A stretch of DNA of 64,000 bases from Mesorhizobium japonicum MAFF 303099. GTDB taxonomy: Bacteria; Pseudomonadota; Alphaproteobacteria; Rhizobiales; Rhizobiaceae. The position numbers and the translations under genes are program-made. Below, piece after piece: positions 1-9,413 of the stretch (position 1 is the first letter of the stretch; each line of letters starts with the position of its first letter). The stretch covers positions 6,914,001 to 6,978,000 of the forward strand of contig NC_002678.2 in NCBI RefSeq assembly GCF_000009625.1, read 5' to 3'. The notes under the pieces are model-generated. The model had not been told where the DNA came from, searched no databases, and saw only the letters and a list, made by a program, of their open reading frames with translations.

Positions 1-14
1 AACTGAACAATATC

Positions 15-43
15 TTGACGTTCCGAGCCCTGTTTCGCATACA
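15..43 (+). promoter_or_regulatory. Candidate sigma70 promoter of hppA
   Basis: TTGACG at 15-20 and CATACA at 38-43 are separated by 17 bp, which gives a leader of about 90 nt before hppA. A 7-bp inverted repeat, TTCGCAT (34-40) and ATGCGAA (47-53), overlaps the -10 element and could be an operator or a 5' hairpin. The assignment is by consensus only; no gene is convincing in positions 1-141. Confidence 0.5.
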
Positions 44-141
44 CCGATGCGAAGAGGTGGATTCCGTGCGCGGATTCCGGTCTTTGTCTCAACGGCCCAG
101 GGAGGGGTTCATTTGGGCCAACAATCGAGGAAAATTTGGCA

Positions 142-2283
142 ATGACCATACTTTACGCCGTCATCGCCTGCGGCTTGCTTTCTGTCCTTTACGCCATCTG
201 GGCGACACGTTCGGTCCTTGCGTCCGATCAGGGCAATGCACGCATGCAGGAAATCTCCGCCGCCATCCGCGAAGGTGCGCAAGCCTACCTGGCGCGCCAG
301 TACACCACCATCGCCCTTGTCGGCGTGGTTGTGCTCTTGCTCGCCTGGTGGCTGCTTTCGATCACCGCCGCGATCGGCTTCCTGATCGGCGCCGTCCTGT
401 CGGGCGCTGCCGGCTTCATCGGCATGCATGTTTCGGTGCGTGCCAATGTGCGCACGGCACAGGCGGCCTCCAACAGTCTGGCCGCCGGTCTCGACATCGC
501 CTTCAAGTCGGGCGCCATCACCGGCATGCTGGTGGCGGGCCTGGCGCTGCTCGGCGTCTCGATCTACTACCTCATCCTGACCGGACCCATGGGCCTGCAG
601 CCCAATGACCGCATCGTCATCGACTCGCTGGTCGCGCTCGGGTTCGGTGCCTCGCTGATCTCTATCTTCGCCCGTCTCGGCGGCGGCATCTTCACCAAGG
701 GCGCCGATGTCGGCGGCGATCTAGTCGGCAAGGTCGAAGCCGGCATTCCCGAGGACGATCCGCGCAACCCGGCCACCATCGCCGACAATGTCGGCGACAA
801 TGTCGGTGACTGCGCCGGCATGGCCGCCGACCTGTTCGAGACCTATGCGGTGACGGTTGTCGCCACCATGGTGCTCGGCGCCATCTTCTTCGGCGGCACT
901 GCGGTTCTGGGCGCCGCGATGCTCTATCCGCTCGCCATCTGCGGCGCCTGCATCCTGACCTCGATCGTCGGCACTTTCTTCGTCAAGCTCGGCGCCAACG
1001 GCTCGATCATGGGCGCGCTCTACAAGGGCCTGATCGTCACCGGCCTGTTGTCGATCGTCGGCCTTGCGGTCGCCACCTCGGTATGCTTTGGCTGGGGCGA
1101 GATCGGCACCGTCGCGGGCATGGTCATCACCGGCAAGAACCTGTTCATCTGCGGCCTGATCGGTCTCGCGGTGACCGGTTTGATCGTGGTGATCACCGAG
1201 TACTACACCGGCACCAACAAGCGCCCGGTCAACTCGATCGCCCAGGCATCGGTTACCGGCCACGGCACCAACGTCATCCAGGGCCTCGCGGTCTCGCTGG
1301 AATCGACGGCGCTGCCGGCCATCGTCATCGTCGGCGGCATCATCTCGACCTACCAGCTCGCCGGCCTTTACGGCACGGCGATCGCGGTCACGACGATGCT
1401 TGGCCTTGCCGGCATGATCGTTGCGCTCGACGCCTTCGGCCCAGTCACCGACAATGCCGGCGGCATTGCCGAAATGGCCGGACTGCCCAAGGAAGTGCGC
1501 CACTCCACCGACGCGCTCGACGCTGTCGGCAACACAACGAAAGCCGTGACCAAGGGCTATGCGATCGGCTCGGCCGGTCTCGGCGCGCTGGTGCTGTTCG
1601 CCGCCTATTCGAACGATTTGAAGTTCTTTGCCGCCAATGGCGACAAATATCCCTACTTCCAGGGCATGGGCGAGATCTCCTTCGATCTCTCCAACCCTTA
1701 CGTCGTCGCCGGCCTGATCTTCGGCGGCCTGATCCCCTATCTGTTCGGCGGTATCGCCATGACGGCCGTCGGCCGTGCGGCGGGTGCCATCGTCGAGGAG
1801 GTTCGCAAGCAGTTCCGCGAGGATCCCGGCATCATGGCCGGCACCTCCAAGCCCAACTATGCGCGTGCCGTCGACCTTCTGACCAAGGCGGCGATCCGGG
1901 AAATGATCATCCCGTCGCTGTTGCCGGTGCTGGCGCCGCTCGTCGTCTATTTCGGCGTGCTCTTGATCTCGGGTTCGAAGGCCTCGGCCTTCGCCGCCCT
2001 CGGTGCCTCGCTGCTCGGCGTCATCGTCAACGGCCTGTTCGTCGCCATCTCGATGACTTCGGGCGGCGGCGCCTGGGACAACGCGAAAAAGTCGTTCGAG
2101 GACGGTTTCACCGACAAAGACGGCGTCAAGCATTTGAAGGGTTCCGAGGCGCACAAGGCCTCGGTGACCGGCGATACGGTCGGCGATCCCTACAAGGACA
2201 CTGCCGGCCCGGCGGTCAACCCGGCGATCAAGATCACCAACATCGTCGCGCTACTGCTTCTGGCCGTGCTCGCGCACGGCTGA
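142..2283 (+). CDS. hppA: K+-insensitive proton-translocating pyrophosphatase
   Basis: This is a membrane-integral pyrophosphatase of 713 residues that couples hydrolysis of cytoplasmic PPi to H+ export across the inner or acidocalcisome membrane. The family signatures are intact: [18 protein letters not shown] near residues 180-197 and [19 protein letters not shown] near 215. Near residue 463 it has [10 protein letters not shown]; a lysine after GNTT is the mark of the K+-independent subfamily, whereas K+-dependent enzymes carry alanine there. About 16 hydrophobic segments are visible, as expected for the family. A TTG at 136 is in frame, but ATG at 142 has a GAGGA-like site upstream and is preferred. 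The gene stands alone, with its own promoter candidate and a strong terminator. Confidence 0.97.
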
Positions 2284-2303
2284 ACGAAGCCTGGTCGTTA
2301 GCT

Positions 2304-2340
2304 AAAAACCCGCGGGGAGTGATCCCCGCGGGTTTTTGTT
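2304..2340 (+). terminator. Rho-independent terminator of hppA
   Basis: A 10-bp GC-rich stem (2309-2318 with 2323-2332, loop GTGA) is followed by a T run at 2333-2337. It lies 25 bp after the hppA stop codon. Confidence 0.93.
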
Positions 2341-2433
2341 TGGCTCGGATCGGGCATCATTGCTTACTTCAAAACTCCAAGACCGCTAGATTTGACGCGG
2401 GCTCGCCCCTTGCTGGCAAGCTCGTCCTGCCAA

Positions 2434-2462
2434 ACAAAAACCCGTGGGATCGCTCCCACGGG
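2434..2462 (-). terminator. Rho-independent terminator of bamE
   Basis: The stem CCCGTGGGA / TCCCACGGG (2441-2462) is flanked on the left by an A run (2434-2440), which reads as a U tract on the minus strand. It sits about 55 bp beyond the bamE stop, back to back with the hppA terminator. Confidence 0.9.
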
Positions 2463-2516
2463 CTTTTGGTCGCCTGAGATGGTGCTGCCTTCCCAAGGGG
2501 AAGCAGGGTCTGATGA

Positions 2517-3032
2517 TCAGGGAGTGCCGCCGCCGGGGATGCCGGGCGCCAGCTTGCTGGCGCCGTTGATGATCTGGCCGAGGAAGTTCTGGTCCTTGCC
2601 GCCAGTCGGCGTGGTGCGCGAGATGAAGTCGAAAATCTTGCCGTCCTTCATGCCGTAATTGGCGATCTGGGTGACGCGGCCATCGGCGCCGAAATAGACC
2701 GCCAGCACTTTCTGGTCGACGAGCCTGGGCTTGTCGAAGGCGACATAGCGCTTGCGCGTTTGCGAAATGTAATAAAATGCCTCGTTGTCGAAAGTCGCGG
2801 TGGTCGACGGCGTGCCAAGCGCCAGAAGCACCTGCTCGCGGCTGGAACCGACGGGCACCGAATCGACGGCCTGCTGATCGTAGACATAACCTTGCGTGAA
2901 CGTCTCGCTCGGGCTGAGGTCGCCGATCATCTTGTTGGTGTGACACGCCGAAAGCGCCGAAACGACGAGCAGCAGCGAGATCGCGCCGGCGGGCCTGGAC
3001 GAGAAGGTCGACTTGAAATTCAGCGCGCGCAA
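2517..3032 (-). CDS. bamE: Outer-membrane assembly lipoprotein BamE (SmpA/OmlA)
   Basis: This small lipoprotein of the BAM complex, which inserts beta-barrel proteins into the outer membrane, has about 171 residues. A hydrophobic signal ends in the lipobox LSAC with the acylated cysteine near residue 30. The BamE core follows (VPVGSSREQVLLALGTPS, then an aromatic FYYISQ strand and a VLAVYF strand). The start is uncertain: three TTG codons lie in a row at 3038-3030, and the third (3032) stands 8 nt after a GGAG. A perfect TATAAT also occurs at 3050-3045, too close to serve that same start, so either the -10 match is fortuitous or the mRNA is nearly leaderless. The gene is divergent from the bc1 chaperone operon. 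Confidence 0.9.
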   Translation of the reverse strand: MRALNFKSTFSSRPAGAISLLLVVSALSACHTNKMIGDLSPSETFTQGYVYDQQAVDSVPVGSSREQVLLALGTPSTTATFDNEAFYYISQTRKRYVAFDKPRLVDQKVLAVYFGADGRVTQIANYGMKDGKIFDFISRTTPTGGKDQNFLGQIINGASKLAPGIPGGGTP

Positions 3033-3147
3033 CAACAATTCTCCATTATATCGCCGCAACTTGCGCTGGGCCGCAAAACCGGTAAACCAGCTTGCTTGCC
3101 GATGCAACAAGGCCAATTCAACAAACGGTCCCCGGGAGACCATCCCC

Positions 3148-3693
3148 ATGTTCCAGCGCCTTTTTGGTCGCGAACGCCACGCCAACCGCGCCATCACGGA
3201 CGCGCTTTACGCACAAATCGTGGCGGCGGCGCGGCAGACTGTATTTTATTCCCACTGGAATGTGCCGGACACGCCGCTCGGCCGTTTCGAGATGCTTTCG
3301 CTGCATATGTTCCTGTTCCAGCATCGCTTGCGTGGCGAGGGCGGCGTGGCGCAGGAGATCGCCCAGGTGCTGATCGACGAGTTCTTTCTCGATGTCGATC
3401 ATTCGCTGCGGGAGCTGGGCATTGGCGATGTCGGCGTGCCCAAACGCATGAAGAAACTGGCGAAGATGTTCTATGGCCGTACCGCCGCCTATGATGATGC
3501 GCTGGACAGAAACGATCGCGACGGGTTGACCGCAGCACTTGCCCGCAATGTCCGACCCGATGCCGGCACGTGGCCGGAGGCGCCGCAATTGGCCGACTAT
3601 GTCGCCGACGCTTGCCGGCAGCTGGCCGCGCAGCCGTCGCAATCGATCGTTTCCGGCACGGCGGTGTTTCCGCTCGCCAAGGGAGGTGCTTGA
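3148..3693 (+). CDS. Ubiquinol-cytochrome c chaperone (CBP3 family)
   Basis: This 181-residue protein belongs to the family of mitochondrial Cbp3 and its bacterial homologues, which assist assembly of cytochrome b in the bc1 complex. The family pattern is visible: YSHWNVPDTPLGRFEMLSLH near the N-terminus (residues 35-55), then HRLRGEGG and the FLDVDHSLRELGIGD stretch followed by KRMKKLAKMFYGR. The ATG at 3148 has GGGAG upstream at 3131-3135. The stop overlaps the start of the next gene (TGATG), which implies translational coupling. It acts in the cytoplasm or at the inner membrane. Confidence 0.9.
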   Translation: MFQRLFGRERHANRAITDALYAQIVAAARQTVFYSHWNVPDTPLGRFEMLSLHMFLFQHRLRGEGGVAQEIAQVLIDEFFLDVDHSLRELGIGDVGVPKRMKKLAKMFYGRTAAYDDALDRNDRDGLTAALARNVRPDAGTWPEAPQLADYVADACRQLAAQPSQSIVSGTAVFPLAKGGA

Positions 3694-4241
3694 TGAAACA
3701 TGCTGATCCGCGAAGCCCGGTTTCCTTTTTCGCGAACGTCGCCCGGCTGCCGCAAAAGGGCCTGCCGGTGGTGATCGAGGCCGACGCCGCCCAGCGTGCC
3801 GCGCTCGCCGAGGAGCACGGGCTGCTGTCGGTCGAAGCCTATCGCGCCGAACTCCTTGTTGCTTCCTGGAAGCGCAATGGCGTCAAGGTCAGCGGCCGGG
3901 TCGAAGCCGATATCACGCAGGCCTGCATCGTCACGCTCGATCCCGTTGAAGCGCATATCGACGAGCCGGTCGAGGCGCTGCTGCTGCCCGAGGATTCCAA
4001 GCTTGGGCGGCAGGGTTTCGAAGGCGGCGGCGAGATCCTGCTCGATGCGGATGGCCCTGACGGCCCCGAAACATTCTCCGGCGATATGATCGATGTCGGC
4101 GCGCTCGCCGAGCAGTTCTTCGGACTGGCGATCAACCCCTATCCGCGCAAGTCGGGCGCGTCGCTGGATGCCGGCGGCGAGACCGAAGCGGTGGAGAATG
4201 AATTTCAGCAAAAACTGCGATCCTTGCTGGGAAAATCCTGA
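3693..4241 (+). CDS. DUF177 (YceD-family) protein
   Basis: The YceD/DUF177 family is linked to 23S rRNA accumulation and ribosome assembly, and in many bacteria the gene lies beside rpmF and plsX. The 182-residue product has the conserved middle part with a cysteine in a strand (ITQACIVTLDPV, near residues 71-82), followed by an acidic stretch (LLLPEDS) and the C-terminal block FFGLAINPYPRKSG. rpmF is absent here, which is common in Rhizobiales. ATG 3693 overlaps the stop of the bc1 chaperone gene, and plsX follows after 113 bp. Confidence 0.88.
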   Translation: MKHADPRSPVSFFANVARLPQKGLPVVIEADAAQRAALAEEHGLLSVEAYRAELLVASWKRNGVKVSGRVEADITQACIVTLDPVEAHIDEPVEALLLPEDSKLGRQGFEGGGEILLDADGPDGPETFSGDMIDVGALAEQFFGLAINPYPRKSGASLDAGGETEAVENEFQQKLRSLLGKS

Positions 4242-4354
4242 AAACCTCGCCCGCGATGGAAAAGTCGGTTGTGTGAAAACCCAAAACCGCTATTTTCGCC
4301 GAACCTTCGCGATCACTAAAGCGACCTGCCGCCTAACCGTGAGATAAATACCGC

Positions 4355-5425
4355 GTGATCAGGATTTCCATCGATGCCATGGGCGGCGATCACGGACCAG
4401 CCGTGGTTATCCCGGCGCTCATGACGGTCGCGACTCGCCGTCCCGACATCCGCTTCGTCATCTACGGGCGTGAGGAGCTTGTGCGCCCCGAACTGGCCAA
4501 GTTCCCCAAATTGGCCGAGGTGAGCGAATTCTTCCATTGCGAGATCGCGGTCAGGATGGACGACAAGCCCAGCCAGGCCTTGCGCCATGGCCGCTGGAAG
4601 TCGTCGATGTGGAAGGCGGTCGAGGCGGTCAAGTCGGGCGCCGCGGACGCCTGCATCTCCGCCGGTAACACCGGCGCGCTGATGGCGATGTCGAAGTTCT
4701 GCCTGCGCACCATGGCCACCATCGATCGCCCGGCGATCGCGGCATTGTGGCCGACATTGCGCGGCGAAAGCGTGGTTCTGGACGTCGGCGCCACCATTGG
4801 CGCCGATGCGCACCAGCTCATTGATTTTGCCATTCTGGGCACCGGCATGGCGCGCTCCGTATTCGGCGTGGCGCGGCCTACCGTCGGCCTGCTCAATGTC
4901 GGCGTTGAAGAGATCAAGGGCCAGGAAGAGGTCAAGGAGGCAGGGCGCATGCTGCGCGAGGCCAACATGGCCTCGATGAATTATCATGGCTTTGTCGAAG
5001 GCGACGATATCGGCAAGGGTACGGTCGACGTGGTGGTGACGGAGGGCTTCGCCGGCAACATCGCGTTGAAGACCGCGGAAGGCACCGCGCGCCAGATCGC
5101 AGGCTATCTGCGCGCCGCGATGAGCCGCACGCTGATGGCCAAGATCGGCTATGTCTTCGCCAAGAGCGCCTTTGATCGCCTGCGCGAAAAGATGGATGTC
5201 GGCCGCTCCAATGGCGGCGTCTTCCTGGGGCTGAACGGCATTGTCGTCAAAAGCCATGGCGGTGCCGATTCGGATGGTTTTGCCGCTGCGATCGAGCTCG
5301 GCTATGACATGGTGCGCAACAATCTGCTCGACCGCATCGAAGCCGACCTGGACCTGTTTCATGCGCGCAACCCGCATGCCCTGTCATCCCGGAAATCCGA
5401 CGTCGTTACCGACGCGAAGGAATAG
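4355..5425 (+). CDS. plsX: Phosphate acyltransferase PlsX
   Basis: PlsX converts acyl-ACP to acyl-phosphate, the donor for PlsY in phosphatidic acid synthesis; it is a peripheral enzyme of the inner membrane. The 356-residue product begins with [12 protein letters not shown] (residues 4-15), the family's N-terminal signature, and contains [12 protein letters not shown] and the [14 protein letters not shown] block near residue 230. A GTG start at 4355 gives the usual length. fabH follows after 9 bp, a widely conserved pair, so the two are almost certainly cotranscribed. Confidence 0.97.
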   Translation: MIRISIDAMGGDHGPAVVIPALMTVATRRPDIRFVIYGREELVRPELAKFPKLAEVSEFFHCEIAVRMDDKPSQALRHGRWKSSMWKAVEAVKSGAADACISAGNTGALMAMSKFCLRTMATIDRPAIAALWPTLRGESVVLDVGATIGADAHQLIDFAILGTGMARSVFGVARPTVGLLNVGVEEIKGQEEVKEAGRMLREANMASMNYHGFVEGDDIGKGTVDVVVTEGFAGNIALKTAEGTARQIAGYLRAAMSRTLMAKIGYVFAKSAFDRLREKMDVGRSNGGVFLGLNGIVVKSHGGADSDGFAAAIELGYDMVRNNLLDRIEADLDLFHARNPHALSSRKSDVVTDAKE

Positions 5426-5434
5426 GAAAGAACT

Positions 5435-6406
5435 TTGATCAGATCAGTCGTGCGCGGCATGGGCGCCGCGCTGCCCCGCCGCATCATGAAGAATGCCGAT
5501 TTCGAGGGCATGGTTGAAACATCGGATGAGTGGATCGTCCAGCGTACCGGCATTCGCCAGCGTCATATCGCGGCTGACGACGAGACGACTGCTTCCCTGG
5601 GAGAAGCCGCGGCCCGCGCTGCCCTTGCCAATGCCGGGCTGACGCCGGGCGATATCGACCTGATCGTGCTGGCGACATCGACGCCCAACAACACGTTCCC
5701 GGCGACCGCTGTCGAGATCCAGAACCGCCTCGGCATGCATCACGGCTTTGCCTTCGACATGCAGGCGGTGTGTTCGGGCTTCGTCTATGCGGTGACGACA
5801 GCCGACCTCTACATCCGTGGCGGGCTCGCCAAGCGAGTTCTGGTGATCGGCTCGGAAACGTTCTCGCGCATCCTCGACTGGAACGACCGCTCGACCTGTG
5901 TGCTGTTCGGCGACGGTGCCGGGGCACTCATCCTGGAGGCGGGCGAGGGGGCCGGCACGATTGCCGACCGTGGTGTCCTGGCGGCCAGCCTGCGCTCCGA
6001 CGGCGTGCACAAGGACAAGCTTTTCGTCGACGGCGGACCGTCGACCACGGGAACGGTCGGTCACCTCAGGATGGAAGGCCGCGAAGTCTTCAAGCATGCG
6101 GTCGGCATGATCACCGACGTCATCGAAGCGACCTTCTCGGCCGCCGGCATATCGGCCGACGATCTCGACTGGTTCGTGCCGCACCAGGCCAATAAACGAA
6201 TTATTGACGCATCCGCCAAGAAGCTCGGGATAGCAGAGCAAAAGGTGGTGGTTACGGTCGATTTGCACGGTAACACCTCGGCTGCTTCCGTGCCGCTGGC
6301 GCTGTCGGTGGCCGTTGCCGATGGTCGCATCAAGAAGGGCGACCTCGTCCTCCTGGAAGCGATGGGCGGCGGCTTTACCTGGGGCGCCGTTCTGGTTCGC
6401 TGGTAA
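5435..6406 (+). CDS. fabH: 3-oxoacyl-ACP synthase III (FabH)
   Basis: KAS III condenses acetyl-CoA with malonyl-ACP to start fatty-acid synthesis. The catalytic triad is complete: Cys near residue 113 in DMQAVCSGF, His near 250 in VPHQANKRI, and Asn near 280 in HGNTSAAS. The length, 323 residues, is typical. The start is TTG at 5435, preceded by AGGAAAG and 9 bp from the plsX stop; the encoded [14 protein letters not shown] is the usual N-terminus in rhizobia. Confidence 0.97.
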   Translation: MIRSVVRGMGAALPRRIMKNADFEGMVETSDEWIVQRTGIRQRHIAADDETTASLGEAAARAALANAGLTPGDIDLIVLATSTPNNTFPATAVEIQNRLGMHHGFAFDMQAVCSGFVYAVTTADLYIRGGLAKRVLVIGSETFSRILDWNDRSTCVLFGDGAGALILEAGEGAGTIADRGVLAASLRSDGVHKDKLFVDGGPSTTGTVGHLRMEGREVFKHAVGMITDVIEATFSAAGISADDLDWFVPHQANKRIIDASAKKLGIAEQKVVVTVDLHGNTSAASVPLALSVAVADGRIKKGDLVLLEAMGGGFTWGAVLVRW

Positions 6407-6508
6407 GTGCCGAACGGCTCGGTTTCGGTCCTTGACCTTGCCGGATCAATTACTTAGGCTCTGCCGTTGTTGTGCCGATTTTACGTTTTGAACTGATGGG
6501 ACGGTCGC

Positions 6509-6832
6509 ATGGGGGGAAAGACACTTACGCGTGCCGACCTGGCGGAGGCCGTCTACCGCAAGGTCGGCCTGTCGCGCACTGAATCCGCCGAACTGGTCGA
6601 AGCCGTGCTGGACGAAATCTGCGAAGCCATCGTGCGTGGCGAGACGGTCAAGCTGTCGTCCTTCGCGACGTTCCATGTCCGCTCCAAGAACGAGCGCATC
6701 GGGCGCAATCCCAAGACCGGTGAAGAGGTGCCGATCCTGCCGCGCCGGGTGATGACGTTCAAATCGTCCAACGTGCTGAAGAACCGCATCTTGCGCTCTC
6801 ACCAGAACAGCAAGGCCAAGGGCGGCAAATAG
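6509..6832 (+). CDS. ihfA: Integration host factor alpha subunit
   Basis: This is a DNA-bending protein of the HU/IHF family. The 107-residue product has the N-terminal helices ([18 protein letters not shown]), the beta saddle ([12 protein letters not shown]), and the DNA-contacting arm with [12 protein letters not shown] near residues 70-81. The R-NPKTG-E arm and the [11 protein letters not shown] tail mark the IHF-alpha branch rather than HU. It lies downstream of fabH with a 102-bp gap and upstream of merR, a conserved rhizobial order. Confidence 0.95.
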   Translation: MGGKTLTRADLAEAVYRKVGLSRTESAELVEAVLDEICEAIVRGETVKLSSFATFHVRSKNERIGRNPKTGEEVPILPRRVMTFKSSNVLKNRILRSHQNSKAKGGK

Positions 6833-6952
6833 CCTCGATTGTACGGTTGAAAACCGGCGCCGCGATCACGCCGGGCTTGAATATTGCTTCACAAACCGCT
6901 GAAATAAGGTCCGATTCGGCAGCATGGCCGGATTGGTGTTCCGCGTATGATC

Positions 6953-6968
6953 CATTCCATATGGAATG
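6953..6968. repeat. 16-bp perfect palindrome upstream of merR
   Basis: CATTCCATATGGAATG is fully self-complementary and lies 71 bp before the merR start. It is a possible operator for the regulator or another transcription factor. Confidence 0.5.
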
Positions 6969-7012
6969 AGCTTCTCTTTGTTGAGCCTGATCTCGCTGAA
7001 GACCGTTCCGGA

Positions 7013-7028
7013 TCACGCTCCAGCGTGA
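7013..7028 (+). promoter_or_regulatory. Inverted repeat touching the merR ribosome site
   Basis: TCACGCT and AGCGTGA are separated by CC. The right arm runs into the GAGG ribosome site at 7027-7030, 9 nt before the merR ATG. In RNA this could form a hairpin that partly masks the site; in DNA it could be an operator. Confidence 0.4.
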
Positions 7029-7039
7029 GGATTTCGCCC

Positions 7040-7579
7040 ATGGACAAGAGCCCTGACGCCTTCCGCACCATCAGCGAGGTCGCTGAAGATCTCGACCTTC
7101 CACAGCATGTGCTGCGCTTCTGGGAGACGCGCTTCAACCAGATCAAGCCGATGAAGCGCGGCGGCGGCCGTCGCTATTACCGGCCGCAGGACGTCGAACT
7201 GATCAAGGGCATCCGTCACATGCTCTACGACCAGGGTTACACCATCAAGGGCGTGCAGAAGCTGCTGCGCGAGAACGGCAATCATTTCTTGGTCGCCATC
7301 GGCAATGGCGACATGGCCGCCGTCGAGGCGATCTCGCAACGAAAGCAGGCCGATCAGGTGCCGCTGACGCCGGCGGCACAGCCGCGCGGCGGCGATGACG
7401 AGCTGGTCGGCCAGCCAAGGGTCAAACCGAGCCGCCGCTTTTTCGGCCTGGGCAAGAGCGATGAGGAAGGTCCGGTTCAGCCGGATTCATCGAAACTGTC
7501 GCGCGACAATCGCGCGCTGCTGCAGGAGGCGCTGTTCGACCTCCTGGAATGCAAGCGCCTGCTCGACCAGGTGCGCTGA
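7040..7579 (+). CDS. MerR-family transcriptional regulator
   Basis: The 179-residue product has an N-terminal winged-helix MerR domain (residues 6-80): [20 protein letters not shown] is the helix-turn-helix, followed by FWETRF and the wing [20 protein letters not shown]. After the dimerisation helix the C-terminal half is low in motifs and lacks metal-binding cysteines, so the effector is unknown. An upstream in-frame start at 6947 would add a non-conserved extension; ATG 7040 has a GAGG site. The position next to ihfA is conserved in Rhizobiales. Confidence 0.9.
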   Translation: MDKSPDAFRTISEVAEDLDLPQHVLRFWETRFNQIKPMKRGGGRRYYRPQDVELIKGIRHMLYDQGYTIKGVQKLLRENGNHFLVAIGNGDMAAVEAISQRKQADQVPLTPAAQPRGGDDELVGQPRVKPSRRFFGLGKSDEEGPVQPDSSKLSRDNRALLQEALFDLLECKRLLDQVR

Positions 7580-7698
7580 CACCAGCGCGAAGCGCTTTGA
7601 AGCCTCGGCGCCGGAACCCGCCCTGGGGTGAGGCGTTACGTTTCCTCTGCAAGACGTCGTTCAGCAAGACGACGTCTTATGGCAAGACAAGGAAACGC

Positions 7699-8004
7699 AT
7701 GATGGCATCATTTTCGACCCTTTCGGACATCGACCTCGAAAAGCAGGTCGCGGCCCTCTCGAGGGAACTCGCGGCGTTGCGCAAGGCGGTGTCGAAGCGC
7801 GGTGGCGCCTACTACGAAGACGGCCGCGATGCCGCTCTCGACACATATTCGGATCTTGCCGAACGTCTGCGGGACGCCATGCCTGCAATCCGCAGACAGG
7901 GCAGGGTGATCGAGAAATCGGCCCGTGACCATCCGGCTGCGGCCGCCGTCGTTGGGCTTGTCGTGCTCGGCCTTGTCGCCAGCCTGCTGTTCAGCCGGCG
8001 CTGA
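7699..8004 (+). CDS. DUF883/ElaB-like membrane-anchored protein
   Basis: This is a small protein of 101 residues with a predicted coiled coil in the N-terminal half (DIDLEKQVAALSRELAALRK) and one C-terminal transmembrane helix (AAAAVVGLVVLGLVASLLF, residues 80-98) ending in basic SRR. That architecture is typical of the ElaB/YqjD/DUF883 group, which anchor ribosomes or stress factors to the inner membrane in E. coli; the role here is inferred only from shape. The start may be ATG 7699 or ATG 7702, both after an AAGG site. Confidence 0.75.
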   Translation: MMASFSTLSDIDLEKQVAALSRELAALRKAVSKRGGAYYEDGRDAALDTYSDLAERLRDAMPAIRRQGRVIEKSARDHPAAAAVVGLVVLGLVASLLFSRR

Positions 8005-8135
8005 GATACCCTCTGCCCTTGGATGATGGTGACCTGGCCCTGTTCGCGAACGCCTGATGTCGGACCTGGCATTACATGGGGAAGACCAGCCTTGAACAAG
8101 GAGCCAAGGCCGGTCTTCTCCTTGGAGGTCTGTAT

Positions 8136-8324
8136 TTAGTAGGCCTTCTTCACGGGGTGGTGGCGGTGGTGAACGCGGTGATGCCGAACATGATGATGAT
8201 GGACGCGGTGATGCCGATGGTGCTTTGCCATCGGGGCCGCATCGGCGCTCGTCGCGCCAATGACCGGCGCCGTGAAAGCGAGTGCAAATGCAAGCCCGAG
8301 GGCCGAGAGGAGGGACTTCTTCAT
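8136..8324 (-). CDS. Small secreted histidine-rich protein
   Basis: This 62-residue product starts at ATG 8324 behind a good AAGGAA site. A Sec signal peptide (MKKSLLSALGLAFALAFTAP, cleavage likely near ADAAP) is followed by a mature part that is nearly half histidine, with HHR and HHV repeats and a short basic tail ending KKAY. Such His-rich periplasmic peptides often bind Ni, Zn or Cu; no metal transporter is adjacent, so the function is open. Similar short His-rich secreted proteins are frequent in rhizobial genomes. Confidence 0.72.
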   Translation of the reverse strand: MKKSLLSALGLAFALAFTAPVIGATSADAAPMAKHHRHHRVHHHHVRHHRVHHRHHPVKKAY

Positions 8325-8521
8325 GGATCGTTTCCTTCTTTCACCGGCGGATCTTAAAATTCGGGTCGATGGCCCGATCGCCGTGAGTGGAATTACGCTC
8401 CTGATTTTTTTCGTCAGTATTTCCCGATTGTAGAATTTTGTTTCCGGCGTGTTTCCAGGGAACCGGCTTCCCGACACTTTATTGTGAGGGCCGAAAAGCC
8501 GGCTCTTGCCGCTAATTTTGG

Positions 8522-9136
8522 CTACATCGGCGGGATCACGCCATTGTTTCCCACTACGACGCGGCTGGAACTCAGCGTCCCGTCAGCCTCGCGCTGGGCG
8601 GCAACGAAGACCGTCGCGCCCGGCTTGAGATCGGCCGGCGTGGCCGGGGCGACGGTCACGACGGGCGTGCTGTCGGGGATCGAAATCTTCTTGGTCTGCC
8701 CGTTGTCGTAGGTCAGCGTCACGGCGCGCCCGCTTATGTCGGTGACGTCGGCCACGGTGCCGTTGGTCATGCGGCTGTTCGGCTGCAGATCCCAGGGACG
8801 GTCGCCTTCGCCAGTGCCTTTCAGGGCGGCGGGGAAGATCACCACTTCCAGCGCGCCGCTGCCGCCATCCGCCTTCGAGACGGAAGCAATGCCGAGGAAA
8901 TCGCCTTGCTTGATGTCCTTTTGCGAAGCGCTGGCGACGCCGGAAATCTTCCAGCCCGTATTGAGCTTGATCGCGGAGGTGTCGCCCTGGCGGGTTTTCA
9001 CTGTCAGTAGGGATGGCTCGGAACTGACCACCGTGCCGCGCACGCGCAGCGCGTCCGCCGCCTGGGCGGTCGCCGCTCCGGCGATGAAAAGGCTGGAAAT
9101 CGTGCCGAGCACGAGGAGGGACGTCTTGAAGTTCAT
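8522..9136 (-). CDS. Periplasmic beta-rich protein of DUF5666-like type
   Basis: The 204-residue product has a clear signal peptide (residues 1-26, ending TAQAA) and no membrane anchor. Two similar halves each look like a small beta barrel: LRVRGTVVSSEPSLLTVKTR near residues 30-49, and MTNGTVADVTDISGRAVTLT near 120-139, followed by LKPGATVFVAAQREADGTL. Domains of this sort (DUF5666-like, OB-like) occur in exported proteins of unknown function. It is transcribed away from the XRE regulator at 9414; the 277 bp between them hold no gene. Confidence 0.7.
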   Translation of the reverse strand: MNFKTSLLVLGTISSLFIAGAATAQAADALRVRGTVVSSEPSLLTVKTRQGDTSAIKLNTGWKISGVASASQKDIKQGDFLGIASVSKADGGSGALEVVIFPAALKGTGEGDRPWDLQPNSRMTNGTVADVTDISGRAVTLTYDNGQTKKISIPDSTPVVTVAPATPADLKPGATVFVAAQREADGTLSSSRVVVGNNGVIPPM

Positions 9137-9413
9137 TGCGGGGATCCTTCTGGGAACGGGCCGGCTGGAACCGGATGGTTTTCACGCCGGCGCATCAGAA
9201 CAACGAACAGGTGGGCCTAAACCTCCGGGCAAAAAGGTGCTGGCCGTTCAAAAGAACTTGATGGCGGGTGTGAGACCGCCTCGCCGGTGTCAGGTTCACG
9301 ATAGCGTGACGGTGTGTTTGGCTCTTGGCAAATCGCCGGCGAGCGGGCATGTTCCTGCTCGTCTCAGGCAACGCTCCATTTTGATCAAACTCTTTCAGCC
9401 AGCGGAGTTGCCA

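Noticed and set aside
721..2154. Long open frames antisense to hppA (and similar ones over clpX, lon and the large binding protein)
   Set aside because: They are caused by high GC and third-position bias; none shows a domain, and the sense frames are well-known proteins. The antisense frame over the binding-protein gene (55349-57367) is the longest and equally empty.
8086..8136. Hairpin AAGGAG / CTCCTT between the DUF883-like and His-rich genes
   Set aside because: The stem is short, the loop is 14 nt, and neither strand has a U tract, so it was not called a terminator.
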